From the NCBI RefSeq assembly GCF_025685415.1, contig NZ_JAGSYB010000001.1:3906001-3970000 (forward strand): DNA of 64,000 nucleotides, given 5' to 3'. This DNA is from Terriglobus aquaticus (lineage in GTDB: Bacteria; Acidobacteriota; Terriglobia; Terriglobales; Acidobacteriaceae). The notes below the pieces were generated by a model. The model did no database searches. It saw nothing but the letters and a program-made list of their open reading frames with translations, and was not told where the DNA came from. A program made the position numbers and the translations under genes. Numbering within the stretch: the stretch's first letter is position 1; every line of letters starts with the position of its first letter. Of the stretch, positions 1 to 7,857 are shown one piece after another.

Positions 1-115
1 CATCCGATGCGATCAGTGCCTCCGAGAAAGTACCGAAATCGCTAAGAGCAACTGGGGCAATCTTCACTTCAGCTACGACCTTGGCAAGGCTGCGCGCTAA
101 ATCTGTCAAGCCCAC
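1..115 (-). CDS. Possible N-terminal fragment of a protein, cut by window start
   Basis: Reading the minus strand from a GTG at 115 gives 38 codons without a stop up to the window edge. The fragment begins VGLTDLARSLAKVVAEV and continues into an alternating hydrophobic/acidic stretch ending in SEALIASD, which reads like genuine amphipathic protein. A stop codon lies a few codons upstream of the GTG, so translation cannot start much earlier. Only a weak AGG precedes the start. I do not recognise the family. The stretch is less GC-rich than the rest of the window. It may equally be chance, because the plus strand also has a short open frame here. Confidence 0.3.
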   Translation of the reverse strand, partial: MGLTDLARSLAKVVAEVKIAPVALSDFGTFSEALIASD

Positions 116-204
116 TTTTAGCCTAAGTGCGGTGGGGTGAACAGCTTACGGCTGGCATGGTATTTCCTCAAACCTAGTAAACTGAAAGAGCACACAAGAA
201 CAGA

Positions 205-239
205 GCAACGGGCCAGCCCATCAAGGGCTGGCCCGTTGC
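205..239. terminator. Perfect 15-bp stem-loop between genes
   Basis: Arms 205-219 and 225-239 are perfectly complementary with a 5-base loop. Neither side has a clean T run, although the minus-strand side is moderately T-rich. It sits about 20 bases before the gene at 261 and may terminate a transcript from the left or act as a leader structure. Confidence 0.5.
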
Positions 240-260
240 CATTTCAGGAGAAAGAACCTC

Positions 261-740
261 ATGGGCCAGACCGTAGGATTCCCCAGTTGCCGCCACATCC
301 TCACCAACGGCGAGAAGTGCGAGTCGCCCGCCTGGAGCGGACGCCACTTCTGCTACTACCACACCCTCTACCGCCGCCGGAACAAGCCCAATAAGAAGAC
401 CACCCCGGCCCTCAACGTCGCCATCGTCGACAACGAAGACAAGTGGCACCGCGTCGAAGCCATCGAACCCTTCGCCAAGCGCTACACCCTCGGCCCGCTC
501 GAGGACGCCGCCTCCATCCAGGTCGCCATCTCCACCGTCCTCAACGCCCTCGCCGACCAGCGCATCGACCACGGCCGAGCCTCCACCCTCCTCTACGGCC
601 TCCAGCTCGCCAGCAACAACCTCCGAGCGCTCCAGACCGCCACGGACAGCACCCCAAAACCGCCCGTAACTCCCTGTCCCGCAGTAACTTACGCGCAAGT
701 TCCTGCCAGTCAAGAACTTACAGCCCCAATCCAACCCTAA
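261..740 (+). CDS. Small Cys/His-rich protein of unknown function
   Basis: The 159-residue product has an N-terminal Cys/His pattern C10-x9-C20-x10-C31-x2-H34, including a SGRHFCYYH segment, that looks like a small zinc-binding knuckle. A basic patch (YRRRNKPNKK) follows, then a helical region around residues 75-130, then a Thr/Pro-rich tail. From memory, proteins of this build are common and multi-copy in Acidobacteriota genomes, but I cannot name a characterised family. Codons end in C almost without exception, a much stronger bias than in neighbouring genes. An AGGAG sequence precedes the ATG. The putative zinc site plus basic patch suggests nucleic-acid binding, which is inference only. 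Confidence 0.75.
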   Translation: MGQTVGFPSCRHILTNGEKCESPAWSGRHFCYYHTLYRRRNKPNKKTTPALNVAIVDNEDKWHRVEAIEPFAKRYTLGPLEDAASIQVAISTVLNALADQRIDHGRASTLLYGLQLASNNLRALQTATDSTPKPPVTPCPAVTYAQVPASQELTAPIQP

Positions 741-764
741 CCCCAAGCAGGACAAGAACTTACA
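711..764 (+). repeat. Two copies of a 12-base direct repeat
   Basis: The sequence CAAGAACTTACA occurs at 711-722 and again at 753-764, the first inside the 3' end of the preceding gene. A related AACTTAC lies at 687-693. They are too few and short to be a CRISPR; they may be remnants of duplication or binding sites. Confidence 0.5.
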
Positions 765-872
765 AAATCACCCACCCCAGGGGACACACCCCACCCAACC
801 GATCGCCAAAAACTTTACCGCTCCCCACTTTTCGACGATGATGAAGCAGTCCAAGGAGCATCCAACCAAGGC

Positions 873-2384
873 ATGCCGGAACCCAACCAACGAATGAACA
901 CCGGCGTCCCCGGTCTGGACGACATCCTCCAAGGCGGCCTGCCCGGCGGCGAAATGTACCTGCTCGAAGGCGACCCAGGCACTGGCAAGACCACAATCGC
1001 CATGCAGTTCCTGCTGGAAGGCATCCGCCGCAACGAACCCGTTCTCTATCTCAGCTTGTCCGAACCCGAACAGGAACTGCGCAGATCCGCTGACTCACAC
1101 GGCTGGGACTTCTCCGTCGTTCCTGTCGTCGAGTTCATCCCGGACGAAGCTTCCCTCGGTTCCGATGAGCAATACACCGTCTTCCATCCGACCGACGTAG
1201 AGCTGTCCAGCACCATCGACCGCATGTCCGCCGAGGTCGAGAAGGCGAAGCCAACCCGCCTCGTCATCGACTCACTCTCTGAACTCCGCCTGCTTGCCGT
1301 CGACAACATCCGCTATCGCCGCCAGTTGCTCGCCCTCAAGCGCTTCTTCGCGGGCCGCAGAACAACCGTGCTCATGCTTGACGATCGCACCTCCGATGGC
1401 CACGATCGCCAGCTCCAGAGCATCGCTCACGGCGTGATTCGCTTGGAAAAGCTGGCGCGCACCTTTGGCGTCACGCGCCGGCAGATCGAAATCCTCAAGC
1501 TTCGCGGATCCACCTTCCGCGAAGGCTTCCACGACTACAACATCCACTACGAAGGCGTGATCGTCTACCCGCGCCTGGTCGCCGCAGAGCACAGCACGAC
1601 CTTCGAGCACACCGTCGTTCAGAGCGGTCTGCCGCAACTGGACAAGCTGTTCGGCGGCGGCATCCCCCGTGGCTCCAGCACGCTGATCATCGGACCCACA
1701 GGAAGTGGCAAAAGCTCCATCGCCATGCAGTACGCCTATACGGCAGCGAGCCAAGGCGAGCGCGCCATCATCTATGCGTTCGACGAAGTTCTGCGCACCG
1801 CGCAGGAGCGTGCCGAAGGTCTGGGCCTCGACGTCCGCCCCCTGATCGACGCCGGCACCCTTGCCATGTCACAGGTCGACCCCGCGGAGCTTTCGCCCGG
1901 CGAGTTCATCTGGCAGATCCGTCGCGATGTAGAAGACCGGCATACCAAGCTTGTCGTGATCGATAGTCTCAACGGCTTCCTCAATTCCATGCCGGGTGAA
2001 ACGGACCTGCTTCTGCATCTGCATGAACTGCTCGCCTTTCTGAATCAGAAAGGCGTGGTCAGCCTGCTCATCATGACGCAGCACGGACTTGTCGGAACGA
2101 TGCAGGCACAGGTGGACGTCAGCTATCTGTCCGACACCGTTCTGCTTCTCCGCTACTTCGAAGCCTCCGGCCGCATTCGCCAAAGCCTTGCCGTGCTCAA
2201 GAAGCGCGTCGGGAACCACGAGCGCACGTTGCGAGAGCTAACGTTTCAGGACAACCGCATCCAGGTGGGCGAGGCGCTGGAAGATTTTCAGGGCGTGCTG
2301 ACGGGTGTTCCTACCTATCTCGGCAACAGACCGCCGGACTCTGCGGTGGGCAGCAGCCAGCGAGAAACCTTCCTTGGCAATTGA
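873..2384 (+). CDS. KaiC-like tandem RecA-fold ATPase
   Basis: The 503-residue protein has the two-lobed KaiC architecture. Lobe 1 (about 8-235) carries Walker A GDPGTGKT at 33-40 and a Walker B segment RLVID near 129-133. Lobe 2 (about 245-485) carries GPTGSGKS at 274-281 and KLVVID at 359-364. The length matches KaiC. At the place of the cyanobacterial phosphorylation pair Ser431-Thr432, this protein reads Ser417-Tyr418 before SDT. No kaiA or kaiB is nearby, so it is a KaiC homologue rather than a proven clock protein. AAGGAG precedes the ATG. The gene overlaps the next by 11 bases if that kinase starts at TTG 2374, so the two are probably cotranslated and functionally linked. Such ATPases usually work as hexameric signalling ATPases in the cytoplasm. 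Confidence 0.9.
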   Translation: MPEPNQRMNTGVPGLDDILQGGLPGGEMYLLEGDPGTGKTTIAMQFLLEGIRRNEPVLYLSLSEPEQELRRSADSHGWDFSVVPVVEFIPDEASLGSDEQYTVFHPTDVELSSTIDRMSAEVEKAKPTRLVIDSLSELRLLAVDNIRYRRQLLALKRFFAGRRTTVLMLDDRTSDGHDRQLQSIAHGVIRLEKLARTFGVTRRQIEILKLRGSTFREGFHDYNIHYEGVIVYPRLVAAEHSTTFEHTVVQSGLPQLDKLFGGGIPRGSSTLIIGPTGSGKSSIAMQYAYTAASQGERAIIYAFDEVLRTAQERAEGLGLDVRPLIDAGTLAMSQVDPAELSPGEFIWQIRRDVEDRHTKLVVIDSLNGFLNSMPGETDLLLHLHELLAFLNQKGVVSLLIMTQHGLVGTMQAQVDVSYLSDTVLLLRYFEASGRIRQSLAVLKKRVGNHERTLRELTFQDNRIQVGEALEDFQGVLTGVPTYLGNRPPDSAVGSSQRETFLGN

Positions 2385-3531
2385 GCACACACTTCTGGTG
2401 CTCGCCCCGGTCGGCCGTGATGCATCCTTGCTCGAAACCGCGTTTACTCAGGCGGGCATGGCGGCGGAGGTCGTTCCAAACCTCTCGGTTGCATCGAAAG
2501 CGGTCAGCAGCGGAGAAGTGGGCGCGCTTGTGATCGCTGCGGAAACGCTGGGCGACGGTGGCATCTCCCAATTGCGACAAGCCATCCAGGCGCAGCCGCA
2601 CTGGTCCGACGTTCCGCTTCTTCTTCTGCTGCCGGGACACGCCAAGGCTACGGCCAGCGCGCACCTGGAGGCTCTTCTGCAACACCTGCCGTCTGCCACA
2701 CTGGTCGAGCGACCCATTCGCCCTGCCACACTGCTCAGTCTGGCTCGAGCGGCGCTCAAAAGCCGCATGCGCCAGTATGAAGTGCGCAGTGCCATCGAGC
2801 AGCGCGACAAAGCCGCGGCAAAGCTCGTCGAAAGTGAGAAACTCGCCGCCGTCGGCCGCCTTGCCGCCTCCATCTCGCACGAGATCAACAATCCGCTCGA
2901 GTCCCTCACCAACCTGCTGTATCTTGCCCAGCAGGATGCGAATCTCTCGCTCGAAACGCGCGGCTACCTTGAAGCTGCGGACAAAGAGCTGGCCCGTGCC
3001 GCCCACATCACCCAGCAAAGCCTGCGTTTTCATCGCCAAAGCACACGGCCTCAACGCCTGGGTGCTGCCGATCTACTGGCACCCGTGCTCGCCATCTACG
3101 CGGGCCGGTTGTCCAACAACCACGTACGCCTGATCACCGACTTCCGCGACAACACACAGGTGGTTTGCCGCGAAGGAGAGATTCGCCAGGTGCTCAGCAA
3201 CCTGGTAAGCAATGCCATCGATGCGATGCGCCTCGGGGGTGTCCTGCAGATCTACTCCCACCGCGCCGTCCACCCCACCTCAGGCGAACCCGGCTTGGCC
3301 ATCCTGCTGTCCGATACGGGCCATGGCATGCCAGACCATGTTGCCCAGCGGATCTTTGAGGCTTTCTACACGACGAAGGGCATCAACGGAACGGGCCTCG
3401 GCCTCTGGATCTCCGCAGACATCGCACGCAAGCACGGTGGGTCCTTGCAGGTGCGCAGCCGTCAAGCGGGAAATCGTGCCGGGACCCTCTTTCGGCTGTT
3501 CCTGCCGTGTGAGCTTTCCACTTCGGTTTGA
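2374..3531 (+). CDS. Histidine kinase with degenerate receiver-like N-terminus
   Basis: The product is a cytoplasmic sensor kinase with no membrane segment. Residues 1-130 look like a CheY-type alpha/beta fold, but the strand that should end in the phospho-acceptor Asp reads GALVIAAETL, so phosphorylation there is unlikely. A short coiled linker leads to the dimerisation H-box ISHEINNP (His169 in this numbering). The ATP-binding lobe has the N-box NLVSNAID, DTGHGM, FEAFYTTK and GTGLGL. No response regulator lies in the window. The start is uncertain: TTG 2374 overlaps the KaiC-like gene by 11 bases, while GTG 2305 would add 23 residues. The overlap suggests the KaiC-like ATPase is input or output partner. 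Confidence 0.88.
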   Translation: MAIEHTLLVLAPVGRDASLLETAFTQAGMAAEVVPNLSVASKAVSSGEVGALVIAAETLGDGGISQLRQAIQAQPHWSDVPLLLLLPGHAKATASAHLEALLQHLPSATLVERPIRPATLLSLARAALKSRMRQYEVRSAIEQRDKAAAKLVESEKLAAVGRLAASISHEINNPLESLTNLLYLAQQDANLSLETRGYLEAADKELARAAHITQQSLRFHRQSTRPQRLGAADLLAPVLAIYAGRLSNNHVRLITDFRDNTQVVCREGEIRQVLSNLVSNAIDAMRLGGVLQIYSHRAVHPTSGEPGLAILLSDTGHGMPDHVAQRIFEAFYTTKGINGTGLGLWISADIARKHGGSLQVRSRQAGNRAGTLFRLFLPCELSTSV

Positions 3532-3671
3532 TCGGCTCGTTCGTTCAGGAGCGGCTGCCACAGCATACGCCGTTCGCTCGACACAACCGTGTCAAGCTCG
3601 CTCACTGGAACTTGCGCGACCCGAACCGTTGAATCGAGCGAAATAGACTTACCGAGAAAGCAAAGTGGCGC

Positions 3672-4367
3672 CTACCGGAACAGGTTGTCCCGCATCGACC
3701 GCAACACCCAGTAGCACTCGCACGCTGCACTCTCCAGCAGATCGCGCCGCTCGACCCGAATCATCCCTCGGTGGTACTCGATCATGCCCATCCGTTGCAG
3801 GTAGCCGGCACTCACCGAAATCGACGGCCGCCGAATCCCAAGCAGCTCGCTTAGATACTCGTGCGTCAGCGGCAGCTCCGCTTCCTCTGTCCGGTCGTTC
3901 ACCATCAGCAGCCACCGAGCCAGCCGCGCATTCACGCCGTGCAGACCGTTGCATGCTGCAATCTGCGCCGCAGCCAGGCTTTCCATCTGCGCAACCTTCA
4001 GCACCAGATCGCGAATGGCAGAGTTGCGGCAGAACTCCCGCTCGAACCGCGAAAAGTCCATGCGGTACGCGCTTCCGGTCACCTGCACGACAGAACTCTT
4101 CTGCCCGCGCAGCGGGCCAAGCAAGTGAGTCGCTTCGGCGAAGCCTTCGCAGCCAAACATGCCGACTTCGATGGAAACGCCGGAAGCCATGGTGTTCACG
4201 ACGGACGCAACGCCCGACGTAAGAAATCGAACACAGTCCGGCCGGGAATCAGCCCGGTACAGCACCGTCCGGTTCGGAAGCGACACGTGCTCGCAATGTT
4301 TTGCAAGATCAATGCCTGTTGCGTTGTGAACCGCCTCAACGAAGCGATTGCGGAATCGATCTGCCAA
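3672..4367 (-). CDS. Crp/Fnr-family transcription regulator
   Basis: This is a 231-residue protein with an N-terminal cyclic-nucleotide-binding-like beta-roll (LPNRTVLYRADSRPDCVRFL and onward), a long dimerisation helix around VLKVAQMESLAAAQIAACN, and a C-terminal winged helix-turn-helix (YLSELLGIRRPSISVSAGYL). It lacks the Fnr cysteine cluster, and I see no clear cAMP-binding arginine motif, so the ligand is unknown. I chose TTG 4367 because GAGGG lies 7 bases upstream; TTG 4385 is the other option. It is transcribed toward the histidine kinase (convergent) and away from the ECF sigma gene, so it could control the 320-base divergent region. Confidence 0.85.
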   Translation of the reverse strand: MADRFRNRFVEAVHNATGIDLAKHCEHVSLPNRTVLYRADSRPDCVRFLTSGVASVVNTMASGVSIEVGMFGCEGFAEATHLLGPLRGQKSSVVQVTGSAYRMDFSRFEREFCRNSAIRDLVLKVAQMESLAAAQIAACNGLHGVNARLARWLLMVNDRTEEAELPLTHEYLSELLGIRRPSISVSAGYLQRMGMIEYHRGMIRVERRDLLESAACECYWVLRSMRDNLFR

Positions 4368-4688
4368 ATACCAACCCTCTTCCAAACGGCATCGGAACGA
4401 CCCTGTGTCGCACGAAACACGCGGCTATCTCGATGAGCGTAAGAAGAGGCTTTGCAACTTGTCTGTTCGCTGCCGGACACGGCGCAGGAAAAACATCACT
4501 GGATCCGGTTGCTGCGGCGCCCGAAACCCCGCGTTATGAACTAGTAAGGGTCCCCGCCCCTCGTGAATGCGTGTCGAGTCAGCGGGTCTGGTCAACTACT
4601 ATTGCGCGGGGTGTGTCACCTGTACCGCCGCCTTCCGGCGACTTTTCTGTCGCTATTTGACGTACTTCGCATACACTGCGAATCACCG
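4368..4688. other. Divergent intergenic region between Crp-like and ECF genes
   Basis: No convincing gene is present. The stretch must hold promoters for both the Crp-like gene and the ECF operon. A TTGACG at 4657-4662 and a TACACT at 4672-4677 resemble promoter elements but are not at canonical spacing to one another. Short GC-rich inverted repeats occur near 4630. Confidence 0.5.
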
Positions 4689-5261
4689 ATGGACCAGCCT
4701 GGGGAGATCACACAACTGCTGCGTGAGTGGGGCGGTGGCAAGCCTGTCGACTCTGACCACCTGTTTCAACTGGTGTACCCGCAACTGCGGGCCCTGGCTG
4801 CTTCGCTGATGCAGCGCGAACGCCGCGGGCACTTGCTGCAGCCAACCGGCGTGGTCAACGAGCTGTTTCTGAAGCTGGTGCAACAGCGCAAGCTGGAATT
4901 CAACAACCGCGAGCATTTCTATAGCTTCGCGGCGCGGCTCATGCGCCGCATCCTGGTGGACTTCGCCCGCGGCCAGGGTCGTGCCAAGCGCGACGGCGGG
5001 CAGGCGATTCCGCTGACCGATGAAATCCTCTGGGCTGACGCGGCGCCTGAGAACATCCTGGACCTCGACAACGCGCTGTCCGACCTGGACGCGGTGGACC
5101 CGCGCAAGTGCCGCATGGTGGAATTGCGGTTCATCCTGGGGTTTACGGCCGAAGAGACCGCCGACCTGATGGGCCTTTCCAAGGCCAGCGTGGACCGCGA
5201 TCTGCGCTTCGCAAGGTCCTGGTTGCAAACCCGCTTAGCTCCCTCTGTCATTCGGGCCTGA
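4689..5261 (+). CDS. ECF-type sigma factor of the acidobacterial/planctomycete kinase-linked class
   Basis: This 190-residue sigma factor has sigma-2 (about 25-95) and sigma-4 (about 125-185) regions; the latter contains the helix-turn-helix FTAEETADLMGLSKASVDRD. At the sigma-2.2 position, where most ECF factors carry the acidic DAED motif that contacts the polymerase clamp, it reads QPTG (Thr53) followed by VVNELFLKL. In the described kinase-activated ECF43 class (EcfP/PknT of Vibrio), a phospho-threonine supplies the missing charge. The Ser/Thr kinase gene starts 12 bases downstream, which fits that mechanism. No zinc-finger anti-sigma gene is adjacent. ATG 4689 is chosen because translation before it is not family-like. 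Confidence 0.9.
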   Translation: MDQPGEITQLLREWGGGKPVDSDHLFQLVYPQLRALAASLMQRERRGHLLQPTGVVNELFLKLVQQRKLEFNNREHFYSFAARLMRRILVDFARGQGRAKRDGGQAIPLTDEILWADAAPENILDLDNALSDLDAVDPRKCRMVELRFILGFTAEETADLMGLSKASVDRDLRFARSWLQTRLAPSVIRA

Positions 5262-5273
5262 CACAACACCTCT

Positions 5274-7790
5274 ATGTTTCGCGCCAACAGCAGTGAGGTC
5301 CTGAAACAGGAGCGCATGCCGGACGAGACAGAACTCCCAAGCTCGCTTTCGAGCACTTCACCACGAGAGTGGGAGGCCGCGCATTGGGCCGATTTGCAGA
5401 AGCTGTACCACATGGCTGCGGCGGCCGAGCCTGGTGAACGCACCCGCATCCTGCGTGCCGCTACCCAGGATGCGGAGCTGGTAACGCGGGTGCTGGAACT
5501 GTTAGAAGCCGATGCGGAAAGTGAGGTGGACCCGGCGTCCACTGCGCCTTCCGGTCCAGCATCCCCGGGCCGAGTCGGACCTTACAAACTGCTGCGGCTT
5601 ATTGGGAGCGGTGGCCTGGGAGCGGTGTACCTGGCGCAGCGCGTGCTGGGCGGAGCGGTGCAGCGCTGTGCTGTGAAGGTGCTGAGCCTGCACGCTGCCG
5701 GGCTCGCCATGGAAGCGCGGTTTCTGCGCGAACAGCAGATTATCGCCACGCTCGACCACCCGCACATCACGCGCATGCTCGACGCAGGCTTTTCCGACGA
5801 AGGCCAGCCGTTCCTCGCGATGGAGTTTGTTGACGGTGACACGTTGACCGGCACGTGCGACACGCAACGCATGCCCATTCGAGATCGCATCCAGCTCTTC
5901 TTGCAGGTATGCGATGCCGTCTCCTATGCCCACCGCATGCTCGTGGTGCACCTTGACCTAAAGCCCAGCAACATCCTCGTCTCGCGTAGCGGCGAAGCGA
6001 AGTTGCTGGACTTTGGCACGAGCAAGCTGGTTGACCCGGACTCCGCGCTCACCACCACCGTGCTTGCTACCCCGGCGTACGCCAGCCCGGAGCAGATGCG
6101 CGGCCAGCCGGTCAGCACCGCGTGTGACGTGTATGGCCTCGGTGCCGTGCTCTATGAGTTGTTGTCCGGAGAACGTCCTTGGGGCGCGGCGTCCGGAGTT
6201 CTGGTCATGGAGCATGCACTGCGCGAGCAGGAGCCGCCAGCCATCACTGAAACGGTGAGTGAGGACGCGGCGAGCTTGCGGGCCGAAGGCTCGGCGGCAG
6301 CACTGCGGCAACGTTTGCGCGGCGATCTGGCAAGTATCGTGGCCAGATGCCTGCGCAGCCGCCCCGGTGACCGGTACGTCTCAGTAGACCGGCTCGCGGA
6401 CGACTTGCGGCGGTACCTGCAAGGGCGACCGGTTGCGGCCAGGAAACGGACGCTTCGCTACCGTTCCGGAAAGTTTCTGCGCCGCAACTGGAAGCCGGTC
6501 GTTTCCGTCGCAGCCGTGCTGCTGGCGTTGGTTACAGCGGCTACGTTTGGGTATGTTCGCCAGCAGCAGGCTCTGCGACAGGGCGAGCGCGCGGAACGCA
6601 TGCAGAACTTCCTCTACAGCGTCTTGCGCCTGGCGAACACGAACTATACGGGCCGCCCCGCAACTACGATTTCTGAGTTTCTCCAGCTTGGGGTGACGGC
6701 TCTGCCGGAGTTCATCCACGATGCCGCCGATCAACGGTCGGCCCGGCTCAGCCTCGGTGAGTCCATGTTCGACAACTCGGATTTCGATCACGCGCTGCCG
6801 GTGCTGATAGCCGTTCGAAGCGAAGCAACACAGGCCGGCGACATACCAATGGCTGCAGAAGCCACCGGTTTCGCGGGCATGGTGCAGTCGGAGCTGGGCC
6901 ACTATGACGAGGCAGCGCGGCTGCTGGACGAAGCCATGCATCTGCAGGATCGCAAGGGCGTAACTGCGGCGCAACGGCTATGGATTGTCAACTTCTATGT
7001 CTCCAATCGCTACAACAGCGGCGTACGGCTGGCGTCTGACGCCGCGCTGCTGCAACGAACTCTAGACGAAAGCCGTAAGTCTGCGATCCCGGACCGGGAG
7101 CTTTCCTGGGCTCTCGGCAACCTGGCGACCTTGTACTCGCGAACAAACGAGTTGGACCGCGCCAGGCGTGCCATTGAGGAGTCGCTTGCCATCCAACGCC
7201 GCCAGCCGTACACCTCGTGCGATCAGTCATTTGGTTTGGATCTGCTGGGTGATCTGGACATGAACCAGGGGAAGGACGAGTCCGCCCTGCGCAACTACCA
7301 GGCTGGCTACTCGAGCATCGTGGCCTGCAAAGGGCCGAGCGACCTCGGCAGCCTGGAATTACAGGTTCCGCTGGCGCGCCTCCTGGTCAAAGAGCACCGT
7401 GCTGGCGAAGCGATTCAGTTGCTGGAACCGGCGATCCCGGTCTGGCGTAAGTCACTGCCCGGCAACCCTGAAGTTGGCTACACTTTGACCACTCTGGCGC
7501 AGGCTCGCATGCAGCAGGGCGATGCGGGGCAGGCGGTCTCGCTGGCGCGCGAGGCACTCGCCGCGCAGTCGGGGAAGATGAAACACAATAGTGCCGCCAT
7601 GGCACTCACCTACAGCGTGCTGGCGAAAGGTCTGGCCGGGCAAGGTAAGTCGCGCGAAGCTCTGGAGGCCTCGCGCGAGGCGGATACGATTTTCGCGAGC
7701 CTCTCGTCGCTGTCCATCATGAGCCGGCAGATCCAGACGGACAATCACGCCTTGCTCGCTCGGCTGTCCGCCCAAACGCCGCATGCGTAG
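5274..7790 (+). CDS. Membrane Ser/Thr protein kinase with TPR-rich sensor domain
   Basis: The kinase has 838 residues. Residues 104-385 form a Hanks-type kinase: glycine loop GSGGLGAV at 111-118, Lys135, catalytic loop HLDLKPSN at 226-233 (HLD in place of the usual HRD, so a non-RD kinase), DFG at 246-248, and ATPAYASPEQ. One transmembrane helix spans about 408-428. The rest, outside the membrane, is TPR-like helical repeats to the C-terminus. It lies 12 bases after the ECF sigma gene and 67 before a giant secreted protein, so the three are probably one operon. Likely role (inference): sense an envelope signal and phosphorylate the sigma factor. ATG 5316, with AGGAG just before it, is an alternative start. 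Confidence 0.9.
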   Translation: MFRANSSEVLKQERMPDETELPSSLSSTSPREWEAAHWADLQKLYHMAAAAEPGERTRILRAATQDAELVTRVLELLEADAESEVDPASTAPSGPASPGRVGPYKLLRLIGSGGLGAVYLAQRVLGGAVQRCAVKVLSLHAAGLAMEARFLREQQIIATLDHPHITRMLDAGFSDEGQPFLAMEFVDGDTLTGTCDTQRMPIRDRIQLFLQVCDAVSYAHRMLVVHLDLKPSNILVSRSGEAKLLDFGTSKLVDPDSALTTTVLATPAYASPEQMRGQPVSTACDVYGLGAVLYELLSGERPWGAASGVLVMEHALREQEPPAITETVSEDAASLRAEGSAAALRQRLRGDLASIVARCLRSRPGDRYVSVDRLADDLRRYLQGRPVAARKRTLRYRSGKFLRRNWKPVVSVAAVLLALVTAATFGYVRQQQALRQGERAERMQNFLYSVLRLANTNYTGRPATTISEFLQLGVTALPEFIHDAADQRSARLSLGESMFDNSDFDHALPVLIAVRSEATQAGDIPMAAEATGFAGMVQSELGHYDEAARLLDEAMHLQDRKGVTAAQRLWIVNFYVSNRYNSGVRLASDAALLQRTLDESRKSAIPDRELSWALGNLATLYSRTNELDRARRAIEESLAIQRRQPYTSCDQSFGLDLLGDLDMNQGKDESALRNYQAGYSSIVACKGPSDLGSLELQVPLARLLVKEHRAGEAIQLLEPAIPVWRKSLPGNPEVGYTLTTLAQARMQQGDAGQAVSLAREALAAQSGKMKHNSAAMALTYSVLAKGLAGQGKSREALEASREADTIFASLSSLSIMSRQIQTDNHALLARLSAQTPHA

Positions 7791-7857
7791 ATTTTGCGGT
7801 TAGGGGATGACACAACCCGCCGCGATCTGACGCCGTAGGGGACAGAGGTTTCCTCCG

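Noticed and set aside
2-100. A plus-strand frame at the left edge ending in a stop at 98-100
   Set aside because: Its composition is less protein-like than the opposite-strand frame, which has a plausible start and amphipathic pattern; both remain weak.
711-764. Short direct repeats as a possible CRISPR or attachment site
   Set aside because: Only two full copies of 12 bases, one within coding sequence, with no cas or integrase gene nearby.
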